From the NCBI RefSeq assembly GCF_001577835.2, contig NC_029518.1, positions 47,959,640 through 48,023,639 of the forward strand: a stretch of 64,000 nt of DNA, written 5' to 3'. Both the position numbers and the translations under genes were made by a program. Source of the DNA: Coturnix japonica. Taxonomy: Eukaryota > Chordata > Aves > Galliformes > Phasianidae. Numbering within the stretch: position 1 is the stretch's first letter; the number at the start of each line of letters is the position of its first letter. The notes below the pieces were generated by a model. The model was not told where the DNA came from, ran no database searches, and saw only the letters and a program-made list of their open reading frames with translations. Positions 22,985 through 36,887 of the stretch are shown here, piece by piece.

Positions 22985-25191
22985 GTAAGCAATTTGATGT
23001 TTACTCCCACTGAAACATTATGTGTTGTGTGCACTTACAAATGGAAGAACAAAAAATGTAAAATCAAAGTTGCCAGGCTAAGCAGAGCTCAGATTCCACA
23101 TGCATGATCTAAGTATACGACTATCTGAAAAATGTCTTTGCTGTCCTAATTACTCAGTATTAAACTCAATATGTAAGTTAATACAAAGGAAAATATAAAT
23201 TCAGTAACAACAAGACATATTCCTGAAAGAAGTATGTGCGCATAAGTGTTGCTAGTGTAACCACTGCTTGTGGTTTTACTGACTTCACCTCTTCCTGTAT
23301 GCTACTACCAGGGGGACAAATCTTACATGAACTTCTTTTAGAATTGTCTCTTTTTCTGCTCAGAAATGAAAAATACTGGCTCTTAGAGGCTTGGAGGCTC
23401 TTCTCAGGCTGAGGAATGATGAAAATATCATCATTAATTGAACTATTTTGGCCACCTGAGTAGATCTATCTTGGATACAATCCTGAGCTTACAACTGAAC
23501 TTTTCTTAATAATCTTTCTGTTGTAGTTGCTATAGAATTTTCAGTATAGAGTCTGTATACCTTTGAGACAATACATTTTAATAGCCAACTTCCTGATAAG
23601 GCCCTCCACACCATAAGATAGCCATAAGATAGCAACTGGCTGTTCATTAACACAATTGTTTATGCGCCAACCTCTGCTTTTGCCATGAAAATGCCTTAAT
23701 CACTTTAAAAAGTGATTGTATTGATAGAGAAAACTACTTATAATTTAGCTTTTTTTCTGCCAGTGCTGTAGAAAATATCTTTATGCAGAGAAATCTCTTT
23801 GCCTAGACAGAACACACACATTCTTTTCGAAAGAAAGACCCCATTCCCTCATGTCATTTTAGCTCAGCATTTCATTTCTACTCTAGTCTGTTTCTTGTAA
23901 AAATGCATACATATTAGCACTTCATGTACTATGTTATTTTCTGTGAAATACTGAGAGCCTTTTGGCTGAACTCACAGGATGGAAACAATATTTAATTTAT
24001 ATCCAATTTCTGAACCTACATGTATTTTCAAATTAGAATTTTTTTTTTCATTCCACTTTGGTATTTTTTGTTTGATCTATGGGACTCAGAAGAATAGAAA
24101 CATCTAGTGTACTTACATATCTCCCAGCAAGAGAAAGTAAATTCAGATTATTGCTATCAGTTCACATTTCTTTATACAACAGCACAAAACTACGATATTC
24201 ACATGCTGCCTCTGTATCTTTTACTCTGCTGTTGCTATCTGGCCCAGTGCAAATCATACCAAATTGCAGTGGTACAGCTTTCCCATCTTCTGTGAAACGC
24301 CAACTGCTTTTTGCTCAGATGGAGATAAGGAAATTTCATTTACAGATTTGTTTCATGGATTTTGAAACTCTGTTAGAAAAAAGTCACTTGCTTTTTAACA
24401 AGTTAAATTTGATAGTAATTCGTGCAAAGCCAGAAAAACTTCCCATGCCCATGAAACTTTGGTACCTGCCACAAACAGTAAATCTTTTGGAATGAATATT
24501 TAGAAAGCTTCTACCTCCCTTTGGCACCATTAATAGGCCAGTTTCTCTCCATCTCTCAGTTTTGGGACCACTGCGTATGCTCATTTCCTTTCAACTCTTC
24601 ATCCACTCTGAATATCTACATTGTAATCCAATTATACTTTAGTACTGCAAATAAAGTACATTTCTTTCAAGACATTATTGAAGACTGGTCAAGCCTTTCA
24701 TCTTACCCTGGAATTAAGATGCTTCAGACTGTGTAATGAGCTATTTTGCTGGTTTCCACTGGAGAGAGGTGCAAGCCTGAGGCATTTCAGGCAAAATAAC
24801 AGCATGTAAGTAGTATCTTAAGGCTAAAACCGTAGGTGACAGGCTTACAATGTTTCTTGATTTCAAAACCAGCAGTTTCAAAATAACTTCTAACTAAAGC
24901 TGTTTCAAGTCAAGATACATCCTTTGGTGCATGCTTTGAGGTGATGTGCCAATGCATACTTGGGTCATGAAGTGTTCTTGCTTCATATAGAAAGAGCAAC
25001 CTTCTGTAACTGCAAACAGTTAGCATTTTGTACTGCACGTAAAGTGAATGTGGGAAAGTAAATGAGCCAGAAAAAATAACTGGTCTTATGATAATTCTTA
25101 ATATAAAGTGAAATGCTACATGTTTTAACTGTCTGTTATGTGTAGTAGTTTTATTCACTGTTGTTGATTTGAGTTCTCTTCATCTTTTTAG

Positions 25192-25593
25192 ATGGAAACT
25201 CGGAAACGTCTGGCAAAAATTGTTCTAGTTTTTGTTGGCTTCTTTGCTATCTGTTGGTTTCCTAACCATGTGCTATACATGTACCGGTCTTTCAATTACA
25301 ATGAGATTGATTCATCAATAGGGCATATGGTTGTTACCTTAGTGGCCCGAGTGCTAAGCTTCTGCAACTCTTGTGTCAATCCATTTGCACTGTATTTGCT
25401 CAGTGAGAGTTTCAGAAGACATTTCAACAACCAGCTTTGCTGCCGGAAGAAATCTCAGCGAGAGAGATCTGCCAGTTACTTGCGCAACTCTTCTGCCATA
25501 CAGACAACTTCCCTGAAAAGTAATACCAGGAACACAGTGACTAGCGTGACACAACTGAATGGGCACAACTTGAAACAAGAAATGTCATTATGA
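25192..25593 (+). CDS. NMBR: Second copy of NMBR exon 3 (probable assembly duplicate)
   Basis: Same translation as 15813-16214, including the stop codon. The copy on this contig continues into unique downstream sequence, so it carries the genuine 3' context of the gene. Splicing all five exons in order would stop at the first exon 3. Confidence 0.9.
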   Translation: METRKRLAKIVLVFVGFFAICWFPNHVLYMYRSFNYNEIDSSIGHMVVTLVARVLSFCNSCVNPFALYLLSESFRRHFNNQLCCRKKSQRERSASYLRNSSAIQTTSLKSNTRNTVTSVTQLNGHNLKQEMSL

Positions 25594-26744
25594 TTTAATA
25601 GGTGCAATTTTTGACTACAGAACAAAACTGAACTTTTTCTTTGCAGTTTGTAACTCAATTTTGGCTCTCATATGCTTAGACCATCTGAACTTGGAGTCCA
25701 TTAAAGCCTGTCTAGTATGAGATTGTTTCAGATCAGTCTTAATGTTAGACAGAAGTGAAGAGCGTATTTTTTTGAGAAGACAAAGATGACTGGCTTCATA
25801 CCGTGTGTTAAAGAAGATACTGGCATACACTTAACATATAAGAAAAACATAATAGTGTGAAAATTAGTGTAGCTCATGTAATGGTTGAAAAATGATAGAT
25901 CTTCTCATCCCAAAAATATGTATTTTCAAGTGAATATTCATCCAGGTACATGTCTAATAGATTTTTTGCATGATTTTAGCTGTGTAATTTAAACAACTAT
26001 TTCTCATAAAGTCTTACAGGCTTTTTTTTGGACAAATTAAGGAGTTATTCAAAGTTATAGATTTCAGTTTCAGATAAAAAATAGAAATATATCAAATGTC
26101 AGCTCTTTACCTCATTTAAATCTACCTTGTTTAATTCACTTTGACAGACATATGGATGAGAGCTTTGGGGTCATTTATTTACTATTTAAAAGTCAGAAGT
26201 TTATGTTCTAAAATTTAATTCTGCTACCATAAATTTAAAGAATATTAAAATTAAAAAGCAATAATAAGATTTCTCAGAGACTAATTGATTTGGGGTCCAA
26301 GTACAATTTGGGATAGTTATAATCAGGAATCTAGGTACTCCAGTGAGTGTCTGTACTAGTGTTTGAGCTGGGACCAGAGCTACTCCTTTAAAGTCCATAT
26401 CTCATTCCTGGTTTCAGTTTGCCCCTCAGAGCAATCTCATAATATAGAACCCAGATCACTTTCAGGCAAAACCAAACTGAAGGATGCCCTGCAGAAACAT
26501 ACCATACCACTAACGATCATCTTGCCCATGGGACCAAAGAAGCTCTAGTCTGATATAGTTCCTAAGGAATGAATCATAACTAACAGCTAGCATTTTCTGC
26601 TCAGTCTTCTTGCACACACAGTTTACAAGTCTAAACACTTAGTACTGTTGAAAACCTCACTTCTTTTCCGTTAGATTCTTGTGCATGAATAACCACTGAA
26701 CTTCAGAAAACTCTAGCTAGACAGCCTATAAGAAGAATATACAA

Positions 26745-26772
26745 TTTTTTTTTTTTTATTTTTTTTTTTTTT
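26745..26772. repeat. Poly(T) tract (copy 2)
   Basis: Identical run lengths to 17366-17393. Confidence 0.9.
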
Positions 26773-27236
26773 GGTGTGAAACATTCCAGTTCCATGGTCA
26801 ACACCATTTTGTGGCTATGGAAAGAGTAGTTCTTCATCAGTCCTCTCCAAGAGGACAATTTCAGTGTTCTTGGTCAGAGCAGAGCTAGAACTAAAACAGC
26901 AGGGAGCAGTGAGGGAGTCTGTGATTGCCCATTACTGTCCTGTCCAGAGCACATCTTGTGGGACAGTTTACTGCTTTCTCTGTTCATTCATAGTTCTTTC
27001 CGGGAATATCTTTCACAAGTTTTGTAAAGCTGCTCTTTAAACCATAATAGCAAAGTGGATCAACTTTAAAAGTCCTCATTTAATTTTAGGACTATTTTTC
27101 TTGGCTTTTATTTTTTTATTTTTATTTTTTTTTTAAGGTTGAACCTTTTCATGATTCAGAACAAGTAGTCAAGTAGACTGAAGTTTGTTGCTGCAAAAAG
27201 TCATGGAGGGGTATCAACACAAAAGTTTCTAAACTG

Positions 27237-27316
27237 TTCCCTGGACAACCTGATCTAGTGAGTGTCAACCTTACCCTCTGCAAACCTTCCAACCCAAGCC
27301 ACTCTAAAATTCTATC
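27237..27316 (+). mobile_element. CR1 LINE 3'-end remnant (copy 2)
   Basis: Counterpart of 17858-17937. Confidence 0.75.
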
Positions 27317-28305
27317 AGTTTGGCTGCATTAGCTCTTGTTGAAAGAGCTGATTGATGGGGTAAGATCTGATTTTATATGATTTTAAATAGCTCTTCCTTT
27401 CAAGTGGGTTGAAGCTGCTCAAACACAGATCTTTCTTTGTTACAACACTATAACCTACATTTCTTCAGCAACTTCTATAAAATGAATAGTAGAAAGGACA
27501 ACAGAAGTTTTGTTTGGTTTTCAGGATTGGTTGCAAGTCTCAGATATTCAAAAACTGACATATCAGTGCAGTGTAGCAGCCTAGAGTTCCCTTTGTCCTT
27601 GTTAGTGCACTTGCTAATACTGTTTTATTTGTAAATCTGTGGAGCTAACTGAAGTTCAAAAATTATTTCCCAGACATTTATCTTTAAGGCTACACATCTA
27701 CCTACCCCTATCATTAAGGCACCAAGATGTTATCTGGGTATAATCTGGACATGGTTTAAGCTGGTAAGACCTATGGTATATAACTGCTGCAGCTCCATAC
27801 TGCCTGCCCTAGCTAACTACAATAGTTCAGTGACTTCAGTGGCTTCCTGGGACACTTCACATGAAAGAGCAGGTTGACATGATTTTATAAATCTCTCAGG
27901 AACAGTTAAGGACTTTGCCATCCATAACTGCCTAATATTATTTCATCCTCCCTGTCTCCATTTCTCCTATTCTTCCTCCATGCCTTAAATCTGCATGAGC
28001 TTGCACATTCTCATATCTTCTCTTTAACTTTATGCCACTATTTTCTGAATGCCAGACAGTTTTCAGTTTCTCTCTTTTGATTAGTTTTGAATTATTTTTA
28101 TCCCCAGATATTTTGCACTCATAAAATACAAAATCATAAAGCCTTCCTTTCTCAGTGGTGATCATTAACCATGATCAAGTTTCTGGTTTATTTCTGGATT
28201 TTTTCTGGTTCCCTGCCTCATTTTATTTGGCAATCTCTGCACAGTGTAGAGTTTCATAGGACTTAAAATCCATTGTATTTTTATTCCCTAGGGTCATTTG
28301 TCTCA

Positions 28306-31300
28306 TATAGACATCTCTAGATGATACAGATATCTTACAAGAAAACTACTTATCTAATGTTTAGTACATTTGATGATTATGTTTAATTTATACTTCTTTT
28401 ACCCACTGTCTTAAATTGCTATGTGTGGACACTGTTTGTGTGTCTTCTGGGAGAACTGCAAGCTGGAGCCTGTTCTTTTTAACTGTATGAGAAAGGTACT
28501 CCCAGGTAGGCTGTAACTCCTTCTTGACAGGAATTCAGCATTATTTCCCTGCGGCTAATACTCAAAACCTGTTTTGAGTAAGTAACCTTAAATGTATATG
28601 CCTCCTTGCAAACTCTGGTTGTATGGTGTGTGGATGTTGCTTAATTTGTCTGGAACTTTGCTAGGCATGTAGCTAATACAATATGTACATTTTGAAAGAC
28701 TCTGTTACTGTGCTTTTGTACACACTGTATACAAATGCAGCCGTATGTATGATGTTGTTTCCAGACAATGCTGAGTGCTAACAATTAAAATATGGTCATA
28801 GAATGCATTACATGAGGTATTTTCTTCTAATTCTGGAGTCAAACAAACAAAAGAAAATGTCTATCAGTTCATGCTATTTTTCAGGTGATACACCAAGATT
28901 TATTCCAAAACATTTGTTGAAAGGTCATTTAATTCTTTCTCTATTGTTAAAACTTCTTTTTTTTTTTTCTTTTTTTTTTTTCCCCCAGAATCATCATCTT
29001 GTTTTTTGTCTCCTAGACAATCAATCTTTTATTGATAAAACATACACTCTGAAAAATGTGACAATAGGAGCAATCACTGTTTCTTCTATATAAACCTGCT
29101 GTTTTTTACTAATTTTCTGGACTAGAACTAGTGCAAAGTAAGCCCAATGGCATCTTGTCACCCCATCCTGCCTGAAACAGAAATAATACAATACTGAATC
29201 CTGAGCTGTCAGTATGGCTGAGTTCTGAACAGACTTGAGGTACCTCAATTTAGCGTTACATTGTGAAGTGAAAATTGTCTTCAAGAAAGCCACTTTGGTT
29301 AAAATACAAAATGATATATTTTCCCAACATACCTCTTTTTATATTTTTCTTTTCTCAGGGAAAAAAAAAAATTAATAGAAAAATAAGCAAGAAAAAAGTA
29401 AATTTGGGAGCAGAAGAGAAAAGATGCTTTTTCAGAATCTATACAAATACATATTAAGTGCTCGTTTCCAGTACCATTTCATTCACCACTTATTTCTAGA
29501 ATACTAGTCTGTTGCGTAATTGTCAGCATTTCAACGGTGTTGTTACTTAAGCCCACAGAATCATTGAATATTTTTTAACATCCACTTATTTTTATTTTAT
29601 ATATATATATAATATATATAATGTATATAATTTTTTATATTTGAAGTGCTTGCAACAATCATAGCATTCTACACAGATGCTACTGTCTTCCTCCCCTTTC
29701 AGGCACTATGGTAAGTGTTCTCATTCTCCTGCCTGAGAACAGCCAGAGGGGCTCCATCGGCTGTGACAGAAGACTGTATGGGAAGAGGAAGAATGAGAAT
29801 AAGGATAGACCATAAGTAAGGTTTCCAATGGTGCTTGCTGGTCTGGTTTAAAGATTGCCAGCATTACTGTATTTTGGCAAACACAGTTTGAGTGCATAAA
29901 ATGTTTTTGATAGGTTAGGGGGCCTGTGGGATCTGGGGATTATGGAACAGGAAAAAAGACACATGAAAATGTGCCTGCTTTAGTTCAAGAGATATAGCTT
30001 TCCAAGGGGAAGTTTCATGTTTCAAGCTATGGAAATACATCACAAAAGTAGAATCAAGTACATCCAGACACTTCTAGAATTGGTCCTCATCCAGTGAAGT
30101 GGGATCTTTCTGAAGCAAACTGACATCACAGCGGTAAGTCAGAACTTCTGTGAAGAGAGAAGTCTGGCTGAATAACTTGAGTCCATACTATACATTATAA
30201 TACATTTTGCAGCTGCTAAACTGGCAGGTTGACATAAAAAAAACCCACCATTGTTTAGTCAGATGTGCTTTTCATTTCTGCTTTAATTTATACAATTGTC
30301 TAATTCATTCTGGACAATTTGCTCTTATTTCTGGTTGTTTCTGACTTCTTATTCCTAGTACCACCACTATCTCAACGACTGGCAATAATACAAAAAAATT
30401 GCACTCGCTGTTAAAAAACATCCATTAGTGACCTTTATGATCAAAGTCAAAAGGAAAATAGTAATATATTGCGCTGAAAATGATCCTTTCCCCACACCCT
30501 CTTTTTGTCTTTTAGGGTATATAGCTGAGGACTGTCATTATACAAGGTAAATTTAAAAAGCTAAGGATTTTGTATTATGTTTATACACTTAGTACATTTC
30601 TGTAGCACTGGTTTTGAACAGAAAGGTAAAATCCATGGTGACACTCAACTAATCTGATGAACTGTTTTTAATCTTATCAGTCAGGAGAGGGATTTTATTA
30701 CTTCATTCTGTAAACAAAGGGAATAATCTGTGAGTCAGAAGCTCTGTGCCCTGACTTGGTTAGTGCACCACAGATCTACCTCATAGTGTATTTTTTATTC
30801 AGAAAAGACATTTTTGAGTAAATACAAAAAGGTCTCAGTGCACTCTCTCCCAAGTGAGTGCAGCATAACTGTTTTCAGTCCAGTTCTGAGCTGCTCCATG
30901 AACCAGTATGAAAGGCTGTCTTGTTTCACTGCTACTCCATGCCTACAGACTGCCTGTGTCATCTATCTCCAGCAGTCCACTCCAGCAGACCTACTGTGCA
31001 GGCCACAACTTCTTGCCCTAGCTCCTGTAAAGATGGAGGAGGACCCCTCTGTGTCCACACTGTAGGCTGCTCTGGAGTGGCCACATTGTTTCCACTTAGG
31101 ATTAAAGACAAGATGTCCTGGTGACCGAAAGCATTTTTCTAAGTACTTGCTCTACAATGAGCAGCTCCTCTAGCATTTGTACCATGTAGCACTCATCTGC
31201 TTGTCCTTCTCATTTAAGTCCTCTCAGGGCATTCCCATTTCATGGGCATGCAGCATTTGGTTTCTCACGGTAACTAGGGACAAAAATTACACAGGTGAGC

Positions 31301-33029
31301 ACCTTTGGAAAGCTAGCACTGCTTGATGTCACTAACTATGCTTCACCTGATCTAATAAAGCAATTTTTATCTGTGGACCATAGGCATGAAGGGTGAGTGC
31401 CTGAGAGCACTTTATGTCCTCTCTCTCATGCATTGTGACTGTCATTTCTCACACTGCAAACACCAGACTTAAATGAAACCTATAAGCACATCTCAAGATC
31501 TGCCTGCTATTGCTGAAGCTCTTTGCAACAGCTGGTGTGGAAAATGAGCCCTTGCCCAAGTGACAGAGCTGTTGTTGTCCTGCTGTTCTCAGTGGCATCA
31601 CTAACAGCCTTTCCACAGGACTGCGCACAGCTGTGCACTGCCCACTGCCCAGGAGGAGACTGGGACTGCATTCCAGAGTTCAGTTATGCATAGCCTATGA
31701 CTGTTTATTTTAAGAATTATGACTCTGGTGTTACACTCAGAGAGAAGGATAGAAAAGCGGAAAGCAACAAAACAAAATCAATATGATATAAAAGCACTCC
31801 CAGTTACAAAATGACAAAGTATCTTTTTCTTACACATCCTAATGTCTGGAACTAGGTACTGCCAAGCCCCTTTCGTCTTTGCCAGTCTTTGAGCAGAGGC
31901 ACCTGATTTTTGTATCAGAGCAGCCTTTTCAGCAGAGCTTAGTACATCTTTGGCTGAGCCTGGGAGTCTGCAGCAGCTTCTCTGATCTGCTCCTGCAGCA
32001 GGGGAAACATCCAAAGGAGATAATGCCAGCAGTGTCAAACATTATAGCTTCTGCTGGGCACCAGCATCAGTTAAATGCTTCTTCCATGTCTAGACACTGC
32101 TTGCTTTCATTTCCTCTCTAAACAAAGACAGATGTATTCATGATATTATATTATTATCACTTTCCTACAAATTCAGCAAGGAAAACACAGGGTTTTCACT
32201 GCAGTCTTCTCTCAGGAGTTGTGTAGGCTCCTGTGCTTCAGTTTAACATTATATCTGTTTTTGCTCTAATACTCTGGCTTAGCTACTGGACCTGAGTTTG
32301 GAGAAAGAGAAGGGTAAAAAATGACAGGAGCCCTTCACCTCTCTTTTAATTGAGACATCACTGAGATGATTGTTCCTTTTAGTACCTGAGACTCTTTAGT
32401 GCTACAAGACTTATTCATTGCATAGCACAGACCCTAAAGACAGCAAGGGTCATCATATCCAACAGTTCCTAATTTTGGAGCACTTCACTACTTAAATAAT
32501 GAGTTTCTGTTATGGTTTTCTTGAATGTTATATATGATGTTTACAGAGGAATTTATTTATTTTTTTATTTATTTGTGGGTTTAGGATTGAAACAAGAAGT
32601 CTTGTGCAACAGTCTTGGTCATTCTAACAGCTTGTATCATAAGAAACCAGGCCACATTTTCCAGCATGCTGGCCAATACTAACAGGCTCATGAACACAAT
32701 TCAATTAAACATCAAAGCTTTAAGCCAGTTTATACCTAAGCAGGATTCAGCAGTGCCTGACTAGAAAAGCAAATAATAGAGATGCATGTCCAAATAACAT
32801 TATTAGAACCAGAGCAGATGCAAATTTACAGTCTGGATCCTTTACCCATAAATGTAATAGAAAAGAGAAAAGACATGCAGAAGACAGAAATAGTCCTTTT
32901 GCGCTGCATGTATGAGAGGGCCAGTACACCAATGATAGCACACTGTGAGATTTCTCAATGATCAAACATGTGCTCTGCAATTAACCAACTTCAGAACTCC
33001 TTTTCAATTCTGTAAAGACAGCAAATCAC
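28306..33029. other. Noncoding, unique sequence downstream of NMBR
   Basis: First unique sequence beyond the duplicated block. No open frame here resembles a known protein, and no exon with paired splice sites and homology is visible. T-rich runs occur at about 28950-28985 and an AT dinucleotide-rich patch at 29597-29641. Distal NMBR 3' UTR could extend here, but no strong AATAAA context was found. Confidence 0.6.
29597..29641. repeat. (TA)n-rich low-complexity sequence
   Basis: Interrupted TA dinucleotides followed by a T-rich run. Confidence 0.85.
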
Positions 33030-33166
33030 CATCCCTGGAGGTGTTTAAGCAATGTTTAGGTGTTGTACTAGGGGACATGGTTTAGTGGGGAAATACCACT
33101 GGTAGGCGGACATTTGGACTGGATGATCTTGGAGATCTTTTCCAATCTGTGATACTATGATTCTAA
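33030..33166 (+). mobile_element. CR1 LINE 3' fragment with octamer tail
   Basis: CCCTGGAGGTGTTTAAGCAA, GGTGTTGTACTAGGGGACAT, then GACTGGATGATCTTGGAGAT and a terminal ACTATGATTCTA. This is the canonical CR1 end of the subfamily with a GGACATGGTTTAGTGG block. Confidence 0.9.
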
Positions 33167-36100
33167 GTTAGCTTTATGGTGGCAATTGCAGTCTGAATAG
33201 GGTTAGTAAGAGGAATAAATAAGAAAAATATACTGCTGTAGTGCTTTCTGCCTTTCAGTAGAGTGTAATTAGGTCTTGAATGCTGCATATTAATGGTTGT
33301 TTGCCTGGAAGGTCAAGCAACCTGGACTCCTTCTATGAAGACCTGTCAGCTGTGACAGCGCTAGGCTGTGGATACAGCTTTTGCCTAAGAAATTACACAC
33401 TGATATACACTGTCACCATTCAGTGACATTGTTGCCAACAGGCAGAAACAACCAAGACCTTGTTGGATCTGCAAATCAAAGCGTACAACTTGAGTAAATA
33501 GATACAGTGGAAGTATTTTTAAGTCTGCAGTACATAAGAAAATGAGAACAACTGAAAGGAGCATTTTGCAACAATAAGTAAGTAAGTAAATGAATAAATA
33601 AATAATTAAATAAATTCTTCGGTCTTATCTTTACAAAGAACTTGTTTGATGGATTAACATAGCATACTACTGCCATTGCTCTATCCTGCAAGACCTGATC
33701 ATTATGCTCATCCCACAGAAAATGCAGATGCCAGATAACAAAAATCACTTTGAAAATACAAAATGATATCTGGAAAAAATAGCTTGAACTTAAAATATCC
33801 TAAAGCAACTTCAAACTTAACGGAAATGTTCATCGCCAAAGTGCTTACCATTTAACCACTAACATTTCCTGTTAGACTTTAAAAGATAGAGCATTACTAC
33901 TTCTGATTGAAAGCTGACAGAAAGTAAATTTCAGCACTAGTCAAATGAAATTATTTCGGCAGATCAACTCTTTATTTACCACTTTTTACCCCACAGGTTC
34001 CCCATTGCCTTGTATCTCCTGCTTTCCCCGATGAGAGCTCTAATACAGCTTTATGCTCTATTTTCTGTGGTCGCATAATTAACCAGCAGTCTCAGATACA
34101 AGCCCTATTCCTGTGCCAGAAATTCCCTAAGAGAAATATGATTCAGGGTAAGAAAATAATCTGACAAAATACCACTGCGTGTCTGCCACCAGCTCAGTAG
34201 GAGACAGGGAACTCAGGCAGGTGGCTTGATGCTTTATGGCTGTTCTTACAAATTATGTTATCCTCTGCCAGTTCAAAACTTCAGAGATACCTTGATCTGT
34301 TCTAGATATGCATTTAGGTGTCTGTATCCCACTGGCATCACTAGTTGTGAAACTACGACCGGCTCAAGAAATCTCAGAGCAGCAGGAGGCGGGATGCTTA
34401 GAAGGTATTCAAAGAAATATCACTTATTTAGAAGTGTTTTCTTCTTCTTCTTATTCCCTTGGCATCTACTTTTGACCACTGCAGGAGATCCTACTTTTAT
34501 AAACTCCTGGTTTGATCCTACACAATTTATTATTTTTCAGCTCTTATATCATTAATAGCTGTACAGCTTAGTTATGTTAGACCCCATTACAGCTCTGGAA
34601 TAACTAGAAACTGAGTTATGATACATTTTGGTCTCACATTGAAGCTAGTGGCTACAAAGCAAGAAACTCCACACTGCGTTTTCAAGGAAGGCTTTAGTGT
34701 AGTAAGCCTTTATTAAGGTGATCCTGTTGTTTGCAAAAGATGCATCAACATTTCTCTAGCTTTCTCACATGGTTTTTAAGGTCTTGAAATTCAATGAAGA
34801 TGTATGTTTTTACTCTTGGCAGTATAAAGCAATAACAAATATTTAATAAACTCCAGACTCTTATATGACTTTATTTAAAAATCTTTTCCATTAAATGTAA
34901 AGTTTTTTATTTTGCAGCAGCCACACAGTTGCCATTTATATCAGTAGGAAGTGCATGCGAATACAGAGAGAACAATAAGGTAGCAATAAGGTAGTTCCTC
35001 AAAGTGGCTGTGAATTATAAATCAGACCATGTGGGGCTGAGCATTCATTGCTCAACCTCAATTTCAGTATAATTGGGTTCTAATTAAATTTCACTTTTGG
35101 AGAAAGGCTGCAAAAAATTAAATCATAAGAGCTTTATTTTTCAAGCTGAGAGCATGTTGGCAAGTGTTCATTGTAATAAGCCTGTTAAGAATCCATTTAT
35201 TCATCTCACTTGCCCCCTATAATTCCCACAGATGCATAAAAAACAACTAGGAATTGTCAAAAAAACAAACAAACAAACAATCAAAAAACTCAGGTGTTCC
35301 AAGCTATGATTTTCACTAGGAATGTCTGAAATAAGTGGAATTCTTCAGGAAAAGAAACAAAACAAAACAAAAAACAAAACATTTTTTTTTCTTTTCCTGA
35401 AAATGATACATTTCATATAAAAGAGGTCATTTAAAATGGCAGAACCAAGATAAAGTTTTAAATAAAAAAGCATTTTCCTTTCTTACTGAGACTAAAATGT
35501 ACAAAACAGATATGACCTTTGGTACCCCCTTCACTCATGTCAAATAGATTGGCAGCTTTCCTGTTTTGTAAATCATCTTTCTTGAAATATTTTGGACTAA
35601 TGGCTATGCCGAATGCTCATAAAGAACATAAGAACATTTAATTCTTCTTCATTTTCAAAAGTATAGCAAATAAAATATGGGAAATGAACAGAAAATACTG
35701 CGTGTGATATAAACAGTGGGTGCATACTAATCTTGCACTGCATCTCTTATGCACTTTCTTTGCTTAGAGGCAATCACACTTAGAAGGATACAAAACCCTT
35801 GCAAGCTTTAAATACACAGAAGACCAGAGTAACTCATGTACGTGACACTGTTAAGTAGACTCCCACATAGGCCTGATGAGGGCTTCTATACTCTTCAGAG
35901 ATTGTGTTGTCTTTGGGAACTGGCCAGAAGTGGACAGTTAACACCACAAGACTTACTAGAAAAACTTACTTGATAAAACCTTGCAAAATCAGACAAGTAT
36001 CAATCTTTAGATGAGATTATAAATGTATGATATATCAATTTAATATTAATATAAATGTTAATAATGTTGATATAAATATTAACAGAGTACTTCATCTGGC

Positions 36101-36371
36101 TGTAACTATTTATCTAAATATAAGCCAGACATAGCTCCCTGGATTGGTGCTCATTTTAGATGCTAAACACCCTTCCTAAAGCAGATGTCTAATTCACTTT
36201 CCATGGAATGTGTTCCAGTACTGATGTATGTGCCTTCATCCAGAATAATGCAGAGTGTGAATGCCTGGTTGCTTATATAGAACTGCAACTAATGAGAAGG
36301 TGCTTGCTGGGCAGTCATGAGTGAGCACACTCAGGTTTCTGTACACAGTACTCCTTTCTCATCATAACCAT
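33167..36371. other. Noncoding sequence with no recognised gene
   Basis: AT-rich sequence without convincing exons. It contains an (AAAT/AAGT)n patch at 33573-33614 and (AAAC)n runs near 35260-35285 and 35355-35380. The stretch 35010-35225 is complex, non-repetitive and TAAT-rich, and is a reasonable candidate for a conserved noncoding element, though this is inference only. Confidence 0.55.
33573..33614. repeat. Tetranucleotide (AAGT/AAAT)n patch
   Basis: Imperfect AAGT units passing into AAAT units. Confidence 0.8.
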
Positions 36372-36420
36372 AAAAAAAAAAAAAAAAAAAAAAAAAAGAA
36401 AGAAAAAAAGAAAAAAGAAA
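36372..36420. repeat. Poly(A) tract with GAAA interruptions
   Basis: A run of 26 A followed by A-rich sequence with single Gs. No retroposed gene body is recognisable upstream, so it is not called a retropseudogene tail. Confidence 0.85.
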
Positions 36421-36887
36421 TCCTTTCTGCCAGTCAAGACCCAGTAAAAAATCTTTCCAGGAGAGAAAGGCATAAGGCATAGCCACCATGAGGTCATGAT
36501 GAAAGTAGAAGCAACAGGCTATCACACAGGCTGATTACAGTGCCTGATTCACCAGCTGCCCTAAACAGTAGCCCACCTTCCATGTCTGGTGTTAGAAAAG
36601 GTATCTTGATCAGTCCTGCAGATATTTATTTACCCAGAAGAAGGAGTTCCTCCGATATAGGACGGGGAAATAACAAGTCAGTAGAAAGGTACCAGAGAAG
36701 ACACTCCCAAGGATTCCCAACTTGACTTGGCTCCATCTTGAGAGTTACAATTCAGGATGATGCAGATGTGTGCTTCATCAAGGACCTTCTTATATTTTCT
36801 CAGGATATAAGGGACGAGGACTAGTCAATGCCATAAAGGTATTCATATATCTTCCTAGTAGAAGAGGGAACTCTTTAGGAAAAAGAG

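Larger units (their letters stand above)
19027..28305 (+). repeat. Long direct repeat, copy 2 (9,279 bp), probable false duplication
   Basis: Starts on the first base after the Ns, inside the hAT-like element (equivalent to 9647), and ends at the base equivalent to the last base of copy 1. Unique sequence then continues at 28306. The two ends coincide with the contig ends, as an unmerged dovetail overlap requires. Identity is about 99.97% from the differences I found by eye. Confidence 0.97.

Noticed and set aside
19027-28305. A genuine recent tandem duplication of part of NMBR
   Set aside because: It cannot be excluded by sequence alone, but breakpoints exactly at both sides of a 100-N gap, about 99.97% identity and equal homopolymer lengths make an unmerged contig overlap far more likely.
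36372-36420. Poly(A) tail of a processed pseudogene
   Set aside because: No gene-like sequence precedes the tract and no flanking target duplication was seen.
36315-36525. Minus-strand open frames rich in Phe around a poly(A) run
   Set aside because: They are translations of the homopolymer.
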